From NCBI GenBank assembly GCA_036897625.1, contig JAYMTA010000573.1:1-26615 (forward strand): a stretch of 26,615 nucleotides of DNA. Reading direction: 5' to 3'. Position 1 is the stretch's first letter. Each line of letters starts with the position of its first letter. The translations under genes and the position numbers were made by a program. This document shows, in pieces, positions 1 to 10,119 of this stretch. The DNA is from Pelargonium cotyledonis. Lineage: Eukaryota; Streptophyta; Magnoliopsida; Geraniales; Geraniaceae. Under the pieces are notes generated by a model. It was not told where the DNA came from and did no database searches. It saw only the letters and a list, made by a program, of their open reading frames with translations.

Positions 1-275
1 GATATGAATTTTCCAGCGGAACATAATGAACATGTTTTTGATGAAGAAGAAGGGTAATAGCTAGAGTGAAAAGTATTTTCGGAATTTCAAAAAATATAGT
101 GATCATGTGCAGAGCACATAACTTAAAATTTGAAATATTCCGTTAACTTCGACGGAAAAAGTAGACGAAACGTTAAATGGCATCTTTAGGGATGGTAAAA
201 GTAACATCATAATCTTTGAAAGAGATACGTGTAATAAGTTTATTTAAGAGAGAAGGTACGTGTAATTTTACCTAT
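1..275. mobile_element. Right terminal part of a Mutator-like (MULE) element, cut by window edge
   Basis: The block resembles the right inverted repeat of the complete element at 21792-23188. Shared features, in the same order, are an 'agaagggta' start, 'ggaatttcaaaaaatat', 'gaaatattccgttaa' followed by 'cgacggaaaaa', a 'ggcat' block, and a terminal 'cgtgtaattttacct'. The rest of the element lies to the left of the window, so its other end and its target duplication cannot be checked. No coding content is seen. Confidence 0.55.
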
Positions 276-1060
276 AAGATAGCCAGAAATAACTTCCATC
301 CATTGCCATGGCCTATAATGATACAAGGCAAGCTCCACCAATGGTTGCATTTCATTGATTATAAACATATTACAATATTGATTCATCATCTTCTCCGTGT
401 CCATTCCTATTTAACATGCTAGCTAAAACACTGAAGATAAGCGGTCACTTGTTTCCTTGAGATCGTTGTTCTAAGAGTTAGTATTCATACGCCTGCCGAT
501 TAAAAAGATGCAACAACATTTACTTCTATACATTTTTTGTGCAGGTCAAAACTAATTTTTGAAAAGACAATTATTTATAGATACAGAATTGCGCCTAATG
601 CATGATCGTCATTTAATCAGTTTTAGTAAGCCTACTACAAAAATTATTATTTGAAAGAAAAATCAATTATTTAACTAATTGTTCATTTGCTTGCTTTAAT
701 CTTGCAACATATGCAATTCAATCCATACATCATTAAGATAATTTCTTCGGCCATCGTCACGTGCATAGAAAATTTACTTTCAATCTTCACGTATAGTGGA
801 GTGAGCCACGTCGTTTAAAAAATAAATAATAATAACAATAAAATCAAATAGTGCATTGACATACATAAGTGTATGATAGTATTCTTGTTATTGAAATATT
901 ATCAAACATACAAACCAAAACTCTACACTCAAGCAAGTACCTATTGCTACAAGCCTATAAAATGATCATTTGTATTTCTATTATTGCATTCATGAAATAT
1001 AAACTTAAAATCTATATCAAACACTAATAGTACTCAACAACCAAAGAAAAGTGGTTAATG
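276..1060. other. AT-rich intergenic stretch, no feature seen
   Basis: The stretch separates the element remnant at the left edge from the CLE gene. It has only short open frames with no recognisable domain and no clear inverted or tandem repeat. Its right end (about 830-1060) would contain the 3' untranslated part of the minus-strand CLE gene, but no polyadenylation signal can be fixed with confidence in such AT-rich sequence. Confidence 0.5.
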
Positions 1061-1071
1061 TAAACGATGAG

Positions 1072-1266
1072 CTACCTCCTCCTGTTGTGTAACTTGTCAG
1101 GACTAGAGGGCACTGGTCTATCCACCTTAACATCAGGACCTCCATCTTCATTCTTCTTTAGTACCTGCAGATATCTACTTCCTGAGGCACACACTTCATG
1201 TTGCAAAGCTACTACAAACAATAAGATACACATCAACACTACTTGTTTTCTTGGACTCAACATCAT
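1072..1266 (-). CDS. CLE-family secreted signalling peptide precursor (CLE43-like)
   Basis: Encodes a 64-residue precursor with the architecture of CLE peptides, which are cut and exported to act as ligands of leucine-rich-repeat receptor kinases controlling plant meristem and vascular development. Residues 8-27 are a hydrophobic signal peptide, 28-49 a variable charged spacer, and 50-61 the CLE motif RPVPSSPDKLHN, followed by three arginines and the stop. Compared with the usual R-x-V-P-S-G-P-D-P-x-H-N motif, the central Gly is Ser and the second Pro is Lys. From memory, Arabidopsis CLE43 has a similar SSPD-R-LHN core, so this may be its counterpart. The gene is intronless, as is common for CLE genes. 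The start is the first of two adjacent ATGs; an in-frame GTG 15 bases upstream is not a plausible plant start. A TATA box lies about 80 bases upstream of the ATG. Confidence 0.82.
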   Translation of the reverse strand: MMLSPRKQVVLMCILLFVVALQHEVCASGSRYLQVLKKNEDGGPDVKVDRPVPSSPDKLHNRRR

Positions 1267-1346
1267 GATTCCTTTTATCACACAAAAATCCCACTCAGAC
1301 TAAAAGCTTCCACTACTTGTGGTATGTAAGTTGCAACTTGGTGGGG

Positions 1347-1354
1347 TTTTATAG
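1347..1354 (-). promoter_or_regulatory. TATA box of the CLE gene
   Basis: On the minus strand the sequence reads CTATAAAA within 'ccctataaaacccc', a good plant TATA box. A start site about 30 bases downstream would fall near 1318, giving a 5' leader of roughly 50 bases before the ATG at 1266. The position fits the coding call; transcription itself is inferred. Confidence 0.6.
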
Positions 1355-1359
1355 GGAAC

Positions 1360-2040
1360 ATCATTCAAATGAGACACCATTTAAATTATCATTTGAATTA
1401 CAACTTGTTTTTAATTATGAGACTGACTTGACAAGGATTAATTAATGTATATTCCAAACGTCTTACTCATGGTTGAAATTATTAGACGTGAAGGTGAATT
1501 GATCACTAACTTTGTCACAAAACAAAGTGGATATAATTATTCTTATCTACCAATTTTATTTTCCATTTGGGGAAGACATAGGAATATCATGATCTCTAGA
1601 AATGGAAAGTTTTGATATTCAATGTACTAGTGCTAATATTTATTATAATGATTCTTGTTTATATTATCATTACACAAGTTGCAACCAATAATCGCCAATT
1701 ATGATGATAATTCTATGTTAATAATGCACGAAAGATGGCGACTAAGCTTTTGTGCTAAATCAAATTCACATGGTATCCATGAATTGGCCCATAGTTCTTC
1801 CCCCACCAAATAATTTAAAATTAAGGAAAATTTCTAATGCTTAATAGGATGATTTTCTTTAAAGAATTTATTGTAACTGCACGTGCTAAATTGATTGATT
1901 TATTTATAATTGATGTTTTATCTATGTTATGTGTGTGTGAGACAAGCTATCAATTTATACAACCACAATTCACTTCATTTTTTGTAAGTTGCTATTGTGG
2001 GACTAGATTTGGCATATTTTTCTTGAAAAAAAGTTCATTT
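1360..2040. other. Upstream region of the CLE gene, AT-rich, no gene seen
   Basis: This stretch is upstream of the minus-strand CLE gene and probably contains its control region. No coding region is recognised. There is a small imperfect palindrome near 1378-1397 (accatttaaattatcatttg). The open frame at 1837-2043 has no recognisable features and its composition matches non-coding sequence. Confidence 0.4.
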
Positions 2041-3268
2041 TAATCCCTATATTATCCAAAACATTTTAATTTAGTTCTCAAACTATTAAGTGATAAGAAA
2101 CAATCCAAAATTCAGCAAAGTGTTTGAGTTTTGTCCAAATTAGTCCTAAAACCATCTCAATTTAGTCTATTCCGTTAAATTGACAGACGAAAACCGTCAA
2201 ATATAACTGACGCCGTTACAAAAAAATATTTTATTATTAAAATAACGACGTGGTATTAAAAGAATGATTATTATATTTTGATTATTGTATTTTAAAATAG
2301 ATTATGCTGAAATTACTAAACTACCCATCAAATTTTTTTTTCTTTTTCATTTTGGCCCTCTTCTCCAAGAGACATGACACATCCGGCGGTGACCATCACG
2401 TCGGACTTGAAGCGACAACGCAAAAAGGAGTGAAGATGAAGCTCTCTCCGCCGTCAGGTCCCCTCCCCCCACCGTCATACACCATCAACATCTCAAACTC
2501 CTCAAACCGCCCATATATGACGCCTCCGCCGTCAGGTCCCCTCCCACCATCGTCACCCACCTCTTCCTCGATCCAGATCCAGATCGAATCAAACGAAAAG
2601 ACGAGAGCACGAAAAAAACCAAAAACAAAAAGAAGCTTACCTGGTCAGGGACGATGGCCGACGCTCCTCCTTGACAGATCCTCCTCATCAATGGCGTCGT
2701 CGCTCTCTGGAACAGACGGAAGCAACGGAGAGCCGAGCCCAACTCTGATTCGAACGACGACGGTCTCCATCTCCGGCCGAGGTACACCGGAACGAGCTTT
2801 GCATGACAAGAAGCCGCAGGTCCCGTCCTTTGTTGAAGCAAGCCACATCAACAACCACGGCATCGGCAACAGATCTCATTCCCTCTCGACGGAACGTCGG
2901 CGACGCACGTTCCTCCGTCGACGGAGCAACACGTTGCTTTGTTGTTGCTGGATCTTTGAGAGAGTGTGAGACAGAGTTGCCGAAAAAGATGGTGTGGGTG
3001 TCGGAGTGTGTGCCAGAAAGAGAGGAGAGAGAAGAACAAAAAAAATTAATGGTATTTTTTAATAAATATGAAGGTAAAAGAGTAATTTTACATTAAAATG
3101 TATTTTTTTTTATTACACAGAAGTGCCACGTCAGCATAATTAACCAATTCTATTTCTAAAATTAATAGTTGGAACTTTGACAGACCAAAGTAAATAGTTC
3201 AAGGACCACGCCAAAACAAATCAAAGTTTAGGAATCCACACGGAATAAAATGGATAATTCAGGGACCC
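2041..3268. mobile_element. Diverged terminal-inverted-repeat element (MULE-like, non-autonomous)
   Basis: The left end begins 'aatccctatattatcc'. The reverse complement of the right end begins 'ggtccctgaattatcc', followed on both sides by runs of the 'agtcc..aaact' type typical of long MULE inverted repeats. The arms enclose a sharply GC-richer interior (about 2390-3010). The arms are more diverged from each other than those of the elements at 21792 and 23492, and no clear target duplication was found, so the limits are approximate. No transposase is present. Confidence 0.45.
2304..2969 (+). other. Proline/serine-rich open frame inside the element at 2041-3268, doubtful gene
   Basis: An open frame of 221 codons fills the GC-rich interior of the element. 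The peptide is rich in Pro, Ser, Arg and Thr. It contains PPSGPLPP twice because a block around 2446-2469 is repeated around 2524-2547, about 78 bases apart. No domain is recognised, the first 30 residues come from AT-rich flank, and two long frames on the other strand overlap the same bases. The best reading is captured or low-complexity GC-rich DNA rather than a gene. Expression evidence could change this view. Confidence 0.3.
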
Positions 3269-3704
3269 AAACATTGTTTAACCCTAGTAATCAAGCACTT
3301 TAGTTATGGTTTTGATAAGCATGGTTCTCAACTTGGATAGTTCATTAGTTGGCCAATCATTTTCCAATAAAAACGACCATTATGGAATAAGAAATGCAAG
3401 ATTCCTTGGTAAAAGTCTAAACCAAACAAACCCACCTCATCAACTGGGGCCACGCGCACATGTGTCGGAATCTGAAATCATAGAACTTCTTTGGGTCATT
3501 GAAGTTGGCTCTAATCGCAACTGATTCTTCAGTCACCTATGTTTCTTTCTCCCTCACTACATGGTGTCATGACCCTCGCCCTTGTTTGGGTTGATGGGCT
3601 TTCGTTTTCGTTCTTTCCCTCATTGAGATTTTGTGCTTTTATTTTAACTTTCGGATTTATTTACATAAAAATATATAAATATTGTAATGCACATTAAAGT
3701 GTCA
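3269..3704. other. Intergenic, no feature recognised
   Basis: The open frame at 3306-3524 (72 codons) matches no family I recognise. The rest is mixed-composition spacer ending in AT-rich sequence next to the small MITE. Confidence 0.35.
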
Positions 3705-3706
3705 TA

Positions 3707-3915
3707 CTTTTTTCGTCTCAAAATGAGAATTTTGTTACTATTTTTTAAAAAAATTAAGAAATACTAAATAATTTAATGTGTTTTTAGTATTACGCTCACT
3801 TTTCTGCCTACACTCTATGCACAGTTCTGTAGTGAATAAGTAATAAATGGTAATATGAAAGACATAATAATATAAAAACTTAAAAATAAAAATAATGCTC
3901 TTTTTAGGACAGGAG
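3707..3915. mobile_element. Stowaway-like MITE (about 209 bp)
   Basis: The left end reads 'cttttttcgtctcaaaatga'. The reverse complement of the right end reads 'ctcctgtcctaaaaagagc'. These are imperfect inverted repeats of the 'CTCCCTCCGTCCCAAAA' type known from plant Stowaway elements. A TA dinucleotide flanks each end (3705-3706 and 3916-3917), the expected target duplication for Tc1/mariner-type MITEs. The interior is AT-rich and non-coding. Confidence 0.6.
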
Positions 3916-4502
3916 TACTTAGACTTTATGATAATATGAATCTACACACCTAATGCTAAGACAATCATATCGTAAGAAGGGAGTAGATTCAAAATAAGAA
4001 GAAAAAGAATAGGCAAGTGTTGAAATGACTAAAAATTTATAGTAGTAGTGTGAAGTTACCCCTTACACTGGACACATAAGAGGCTAATTTAAAAGCTCAA
4101 TACAAGATTATATAAATACAAAATCGCGTTTGAGCATTTACAATGCATAAGCTACGAGTAGAAATGTTGAGCATAATTAGAGTCTAAAATAATGTCAGTC
4201 TAGGGGAAACGAACTTTCTCTCCTCTTTAGCACCCACAAAAATACTTCAGTAGTAGAGATGGATAAGCTTCCTATAGATATCAGGATATGATTAAATTAC
4301 ATTCATTTTACACATGGATCAGTTCACTATTTAACTTGCTACACCTAACAAAATACACTACTAATCAGTAAAGAATTTCCCCAAAAAAATTTCTGAGACT
4401 TGAGACCATGTTTAGCTTCTTCTCTGAATCATGATCCCATCCCCTCCTTGTTCTGGACCATAATGTATATATCTAGGCTCTGAATGTACACACTTAGCGT
4501 CC

Positions 4503-4590
4503 TCAACGACCATTGGGGAAAGCGGTTTCAGACGCTTGGTCCCCTCGATGTCTCATGTTCGAGACTCCCTTCAGGTGTTGTTGGCATTGC
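4503..4590 (-). other. Terminal exon of the glycosyltransferase gene (3' UTR or C-terminal extension)
   Basis: On the minus strand, an intron at 4591-4707 begins CAG|GTACTG and ends in a T-rich tract and TTAG|GCAATG. The donor lies 11 bases after the TAG stop. The exon begins at 4590. Read in the frame of the upstream protein it stays open for 29 codons until TGA at 4505-4503. As annotated it is 3' untranslated. It would be C-terminal coding if the TAG were read through or were a recent mutation. Confidence 0.5.
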
Positions 4591-4718
4591 CTAACAAATA
4601 AAAAATAAAAATGAAAACTATTGCTATGAGTCAATAAAGTAGGCTTGACTGAAATGTGTGCACCATTGATGCCTAGGCAAGAGAACTGAAATTTCAGTGT
4701 GCAGTACCTGAACCTCAT

Positions 4719-7700
4719 CTACCCCATTGCATAAGATAGATTCATGTTTAGCAGTTCACTCCGACATAAACAATCTGGCAAAGGGTTTACGTAAAATGCC
4801 TCTTCTGATCGAAACCTATCCATGCCCTTTGTTCCCGAGATGGGGCCTTTTCTCTTCCGAGGAGACCCTATCCTGTGCAACCAACATAATACCAAAACAC
4901 GGTATCAAGTTCAAGTGAGATAAAGAAAAATATACAAGTTACAAGATACAATTCGCTCAATATATTCAAAAAATATGAGTTGCGAGATGGGGTCTATAGG
5001 AAAATGTATTCCACAATTACATACCTCTTTTTGTGCACTTCAACGACTCGATTTGAAAGACTTTTCCCTTCTTTCATTGTGCCTGACTCAATTTTGTCAA
5101 ACTGACGAACGAGGAATTTTCTGATGTGTAACAAATGGAGAGAAAAAAGACCTCACGACAAACACAATGATTACAGTATGAACAACAGACAGAAACCATC
5201 ATTCAATAGAAATAGAACTGTGTTTCACCAAGAAACTTGCCTGTCTGGGGATATCGTTCTCCTATGTCCTAGAAAACGACGATGACCTTCAACTGCTCTC
5301 GCCATGTTCCCAGAGTATGATGGAATAAATACATCACTCTCAACAGATACAATGTAGTCAAGGGCAGCTAATTGAGAAGAGTGATTGATGAAAGGCTCAA
5401 GCTCCTCAATGGATGACAATTTTTCCTGCACAAATTATCAATATGATGTGAATCAGATGCTAGCCATCAACAATAAAATGCTGAACACCCATAAGCTCGG
5501 GCTGAACAACCCTCCAGCAACCAAAACTTTTCATTTTTTCTATTCTATGAGAGGTACAGCACTACACACTAAATACAATCCAGCCTTTCTTTGACTTGTG
5601 TAATGCCTGATAAATGAAATTTCAGTCTTCTCCTTTTCCCTGGAACAGGAAGTCAAGTGGAATGGAGCCACAACTTCACTGCCTTTTGCAGGGAAAAAGG
5701 CCGTCTAGACATTTGTTCAATGCCAATATGACAGTTAAATCAGTCAAAAGAATCAAAGAAATAGGGTGAAGATGTTGAAAAATGCATGATTTCCAGAAGG
5801 GATTTCTGGTAATCACGCCATTTGACAGAAAACAACTGCAAAAAACTTAATACCAACCACTACATTATTTTATGAAAAAAAAAAAATGAAACTTACTGCA
5901 GAACAGTACTTTAATTGATTGGGCGAATCCTTCAGCTCATCAGAGAACGGGATAATGTTAAGACTTAGTAGTTTAGAATTTTTGTTACTAGTTAACATGG
6001 AAAGAAGTAATAAATAAAAAACATGAAATGTGATATAATGGAGGGAATAGGACAATGAGATAGAGTGTAGGAGAAGAATTCAAGTACATGATTCCACTCA
6101 GATTAAGGTCATATATAAATTTACTAGCAAGATATGGTGCCTATATCAACTGTGATTACATAAATTCATGCTCTTTGAAAACCTTACCATAACCATAATA
6201 TGAATTTTAGCCATAATTCAACTAATCATAGCCCGGATTCACAAACCAACCTCTAAATGCCACACATTGCCATAGATGTGGTGTTGTTATTAAGACACTG
6301 CATTTTATATTTCATGATAATACACTTTTTGTCATACATAGTCAAGAGTTCTCTTTTAATTCAAATTTAAACATGTTTGACATAAGCCCCCAGACTGATG
6401 ACAGACATATCCAATAGTCAATTAGATTTAATCCTCATGCTACTTGCTTTATAGGGGGTAACCAAATAATGGGCAGAGTAAAGTGATTCTTCATATCCAT
6501 ACCTTGCTCATTATCATGGGAAAGCGAGACTGGAAATCCATCATACGAGTATCACCCCCATATATCTCTCCGGCAGCAATATATATAGGGGTGTTTGATG
6601 GGTAGCCAAGAGCAGATAGAAACATTCCAACTTCCTTTGGAGTCAAGGGACAGAGCCCTTTGGATCTCTTTTCCTCAGGATCAATGTCTTCTCCTTTCCA
6701 CTGTACGGTATTGGATCTAAAAGTCCACAAACAAATTATGATTATACGTGTCAGATCATGTATATATATATATATAATAGGATGTTCATGAAATCGCATA
6801 AATAACAATTAATTTGACAGCATGAACATATCATGCGACATCAAAAATCCCATACCTAATTGTTCGAAGTTCTTCAGCTTCATCAGGAGATAAATCATGT
6901 GTGCATCCAGTAAATGCAAGCATGTCTTTCTCATAACGTAAGTGCAGAGCAATGTAAGGACCATAGTTCCTCATTCGTTCCACCAGCATCTACAATATGT
7001 AATAAAACAATTCTGAGAAAATCATTTGCATGTCTCTCAAAATAGATACACCACCTACAGTCAGATGCATTAAGGTAGTTATGCACCTTTCCCATTTCTT
7101 CAATTCGAGGTGCAAAACGGAGGGCTTGATAACATGCACGGCAGCGTAGCTTTTGAATATCTGGAGGAAGATTGTTATTTGCTAAGCGAGAGTCAGACTT
7201 GGCAGCTCGAATAACCTACCAAATATGTAGATAATAATAACATGAGCACCATCAAAATATGGTGTAGATAAGTAAGTGATATGGAAGCATACCAATTAGC
7301 ATACCTGATAATCTTCCCACATTCTAGCTATGTCATCTTGGTAATAATCCATACCAGACCAGCTCTTAAAATGCTTAACCGCTCTGGTGGCAGTTAACAG
7401 TTGCTTTGGGAGCTTTTTTATGATTTTGACATCATTAGCCAGGTCATTGATGAAGTAATCTTCATCAAAAACATCTGAGAAGTTGCTGCGGGTGCAGATA
7501 AAATGAAATAAGCAAACACATTAAGCACGCACAACTTAAAAGGCAGAGAGGATAATAATAACAAAAGGTAGAAGAGTGCTACCTAGAATCATTCCAAAAC
7601 GAATGTTTATCGAGTTCTGGAACCACGAGCGTGGCATTTATGATACGTGCTACAGCTACCATGTCACATATCTGCAATTGAAAAATCATTCAGTTCCGAT

Positions 7701-9839
7701 AGCTGGCATATGCCATTCTTCGAGAAGTACAGAAATCATGGAAAGAAGGCATGTCAATCATTATATAATATAATGCTGCTGTACATGGAATTCAATCTGG
7801 AGGGGGAAGACAAAGCTACAATCACTGAAAACAAGAGATTGCGTAAGTCAGGTCTTGCCCACTAAGCATGACATGGGTGACGAAGAAAAGCACTATGTTT
7901 TCACTTCTATTCAATTGGAAAAAGAAAGGTACCAGTACTACTCGAGGCATAATATAGTAACGCAAAACGTGTCATGGCTACACAACTAGGATAGATGAGA
8001 AAACAGAACCCCATTCTAAAACCTAACCAATCTAAGTTGGGTACAGAAGAATATCACTTTTAGACAGCCAGGCTAGATGTGCGCTGGTTTTCAAAAGACA
8101 AATGATATTTATAAACTCAAACCAAGCTGAAGGGCAGGCATGGACCAAGTAAATATTATGAACACGGAACGTTATGTTTAGCTAATCTACAATATACAAG
8201 GGGAGCTATCTCAATGTGCAGCAAGTAAACCAGTACATCTCTCAATATATAAAAGATAGCAAAGGATTTCTCTATTATCATTTTTTTATATGTTCTAAGA
8301 AGTGCTCCTCTGTTAGTACAGAAAAAGAAAGCAAGGTCAATACATGACTTGAACAATCTAGAATCATGCACTTGGTTTTGTACTTTTATTCCATACACCT
8401 AATTACTAATGACTGCCACCATGAGGTGGCATTGAGATATCATACCATAAAACCTAGAACTTAATTCAAGCATCCCTCTACGAACAATAAACTCATAAGA
8501 AAAGTCATTTAACTAGCATTGAGATAGTGAGAACTACATCATGTGGTACTGACTAAAGGCCATGAAAACTACAGAAAATCTTATTTGAACAGAATGATAG
8601 GGACAACACATTGTATGCCCCATCTTTTTGCCTTTAAAACTCATCAATTACCATTCTGAATGCAGCTTTTCCCTAAATTTAGAAGGGAAAAACACTTCCT
8701 AAAGCTGTTGAGAAATTATACATGGTGAATATTAATTGATAATGATATTAAACATTACAGAGAATGAGAGAAAGTACAGACCCCAGCACGCATTTGGTTG
8801 AGCCCACCATTTGTATGAACTAAAAGGTAACCTTCCGACCCTGCTGGAGCTGAATCAGAAATAGAGTACGCTTAAGTTCACATGGATTTCATTGATGTAT
8901 GCAAAATATAAATAATATATAGATAAACTGTAATGTTGTTACATGTATGATTAGGAGTAGGAGCTACACAGGGCACAAAATCACGATTCGATGGAGCCTT
9001 CCATAGCTTGTCATATTCTGCGCTCCTACTTGGGCCATCCAACTGTCAAATCTAAAGGAGTGAAAACATGAAAGATGCAAGGCTACTTGAATCAACACAA
9101 ACACCCAAACCCACGAGACCAAAGGTCTCAAGTAACAAGTAGCAATTTTCATCAACAAAACTTCAAACACGAGGGGTCACAATATTTCTCCTCGCCTTTT
9201 TCCCTACATTTCCTAAGAAGCCAAACAGAGAGAGCTCACAGGGCAAAACCTTAAACCCAATTGAGTGAAAACACCAAACCTTGAGAGAAGGGAGGGGAGC
9301 TTTGGGCATATTAGGGGGAACAAGCTCTTGCATCCAGCTTTGCTCAGTTTTGCTGCCAGTATGCTGCTACAAATCCAAAACCTAACCCATGAGTAAACAG
9401 AAAACAAAATAATTGAAAACCCAAAACCCAAAACTCAAAACTCAAAATTCAAATAGCAATAAAACCCAAGACTCAAATAGCAATAAAATAACTGAAAACC
9501 CAATAACCCATGCCAATATGTTGATCAAGTCAATGAATAATCAATACCCAATACTAAATAGACACAACCCATATAGAGTAAACAGTTTTTAGTCAGTGAA
9601 ACATTCAAAGCTGAATACTTTTATCATCAAAAAAATACCCATAAATTGAAGCATATATGCAGAAATAATGATCAAAAGGAACTATTTACCGTTGGGAGTC
9701 TGTACGGATCGGTGAACTTGAGGACCGGGAAGACATGGACATAGAGCAGAGCCACCAACGATATTGAGCATATGGCGCAAGTTAGCACCTTTCGCAGAAC
9801 CACGACCGGCTTCTTCCATATCCGCTTCTGCATGTTCAT
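4719..9839 (-). CDS. O-fucosyltransferase-family protein (GT65/GT106-type), 12 coding exons
   Basis: Exons on the minus strand: 9839-9690, 9366-9280, 9042-8943, 8849-8782, 7671-7583, 7485-7305, 7215-7087, 6989-6856, 6716-6503, 5425-5241, 5120-5025 and 4872-4719. They join in phase to give 528 residues, normal for the plant family. A short basic N-terminus and a hydrophobic segment at about residues 18-40 predict a type II Golgi membrane protein. Family hallmarks include [13 protein letters not shown] (92-104), [11 protein letters not shown] (123-133), the sugar-nucleotide-binding HLRYEKDM (284-291), [10 protein letters not shown] (417-426) and the [15 protein letters not shown] block near the end. 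Family members transfer fucose or rhamnose to proteins or cell-wall polysaccharides; the substrate here is unknown. Introns 4 and 9 exceed 1 kb, the others are 89-323 bases. All introns are GT-AG except intron 10 (5121-5240), which is GC-AG. No broken exon or internal stop was found. Confidence 0.93.
5121..5240 (-). other. GC-AG intron of the glycosyltransferase gene
   Basis: The donor reads GACAG|GCAAGT, the strong consensus usual for GC donors, and the acceptor reads ACATCAG|AAAA. Only this junction restores the conserved SPDRK reading across exons 10 and 11 (AG|A codes Arg). The nearby GT (GCAA|GTTTCT) would break the frame. Confidence 0.85.
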
Positions 9840-9866
9840 TTTCTCTCCGATTAAGCAATGGCTTCG

Positions 9867-9887
9867 CTAAAAGCTTAAAGAGAACAT
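9867..9887 (-). promoter_or_regulatory. Short upstream ORF in the glycosyltransferase leader
   Basis: A minus-strand ATG followed by five codons and TAG lies 27 bases before the main ATG. Two further upstream ATGs begin at 10033 (24 codons) and 9965 (12 codons), if transcription starts as far upstream as the TATA-like box at 10106-10113 suggests. Such upstream ORFs can lower translation of the main frame; any effect here is inferred. Confidence 0.4.
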
Positions 9888-10105
9888 TGTGGCAAAAAAG
9901 AAAAAAGCTTTGGTGTCTGTGAGAAAGTTAAAGCAAGAACAACAGGAATAGTTGTTTATTAACCATTTTTAAGAAGCAGAATAAACAAACAAGTAATTTG
10001 GTAAATATGAGATCTCTTGTGGATCCCACCCATTTTCGATCCTTCTCAAATACTACTATTGAATAGTGGTTATTGAATGACTGAATTGTGTAACCAAAAT
10101 TTGTT

Positions 10106-10113
10106 TATTTATA
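10106..10113 (-). promoter_or_regulatory. Possible TATA box of the glycosyltransferase gene
   Basis: On the minus strand the sequence reads TATAAATA, about 270 bases upstream of the ATG at 9839. A start near 10075 would give a leader of about 235 bases containing three upstream ORFs. Other AT-rich sites are possible in this region, so this is a candidate only. Confidence 0.3.
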
Positions 10114-10119
10114 TCATTC

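Noticed and set aside
1067..1303. Plus-strand 78-codon frame
   Set aside because: Antisense shadow of the CLE gene.
2485..2841. 118-codon minus-strand frame
   Set aside because: It overlaps the opposite-strand frame in the GC-rich interior of a TIR element, has no domain, and its openness follows from base composition.
8156..8398. 80-codon minus-strand frame
   Set aside because: It lies within the 1.1-kb intron 4 of the glycosyltransferase gene and has AT-rich, non-family content.
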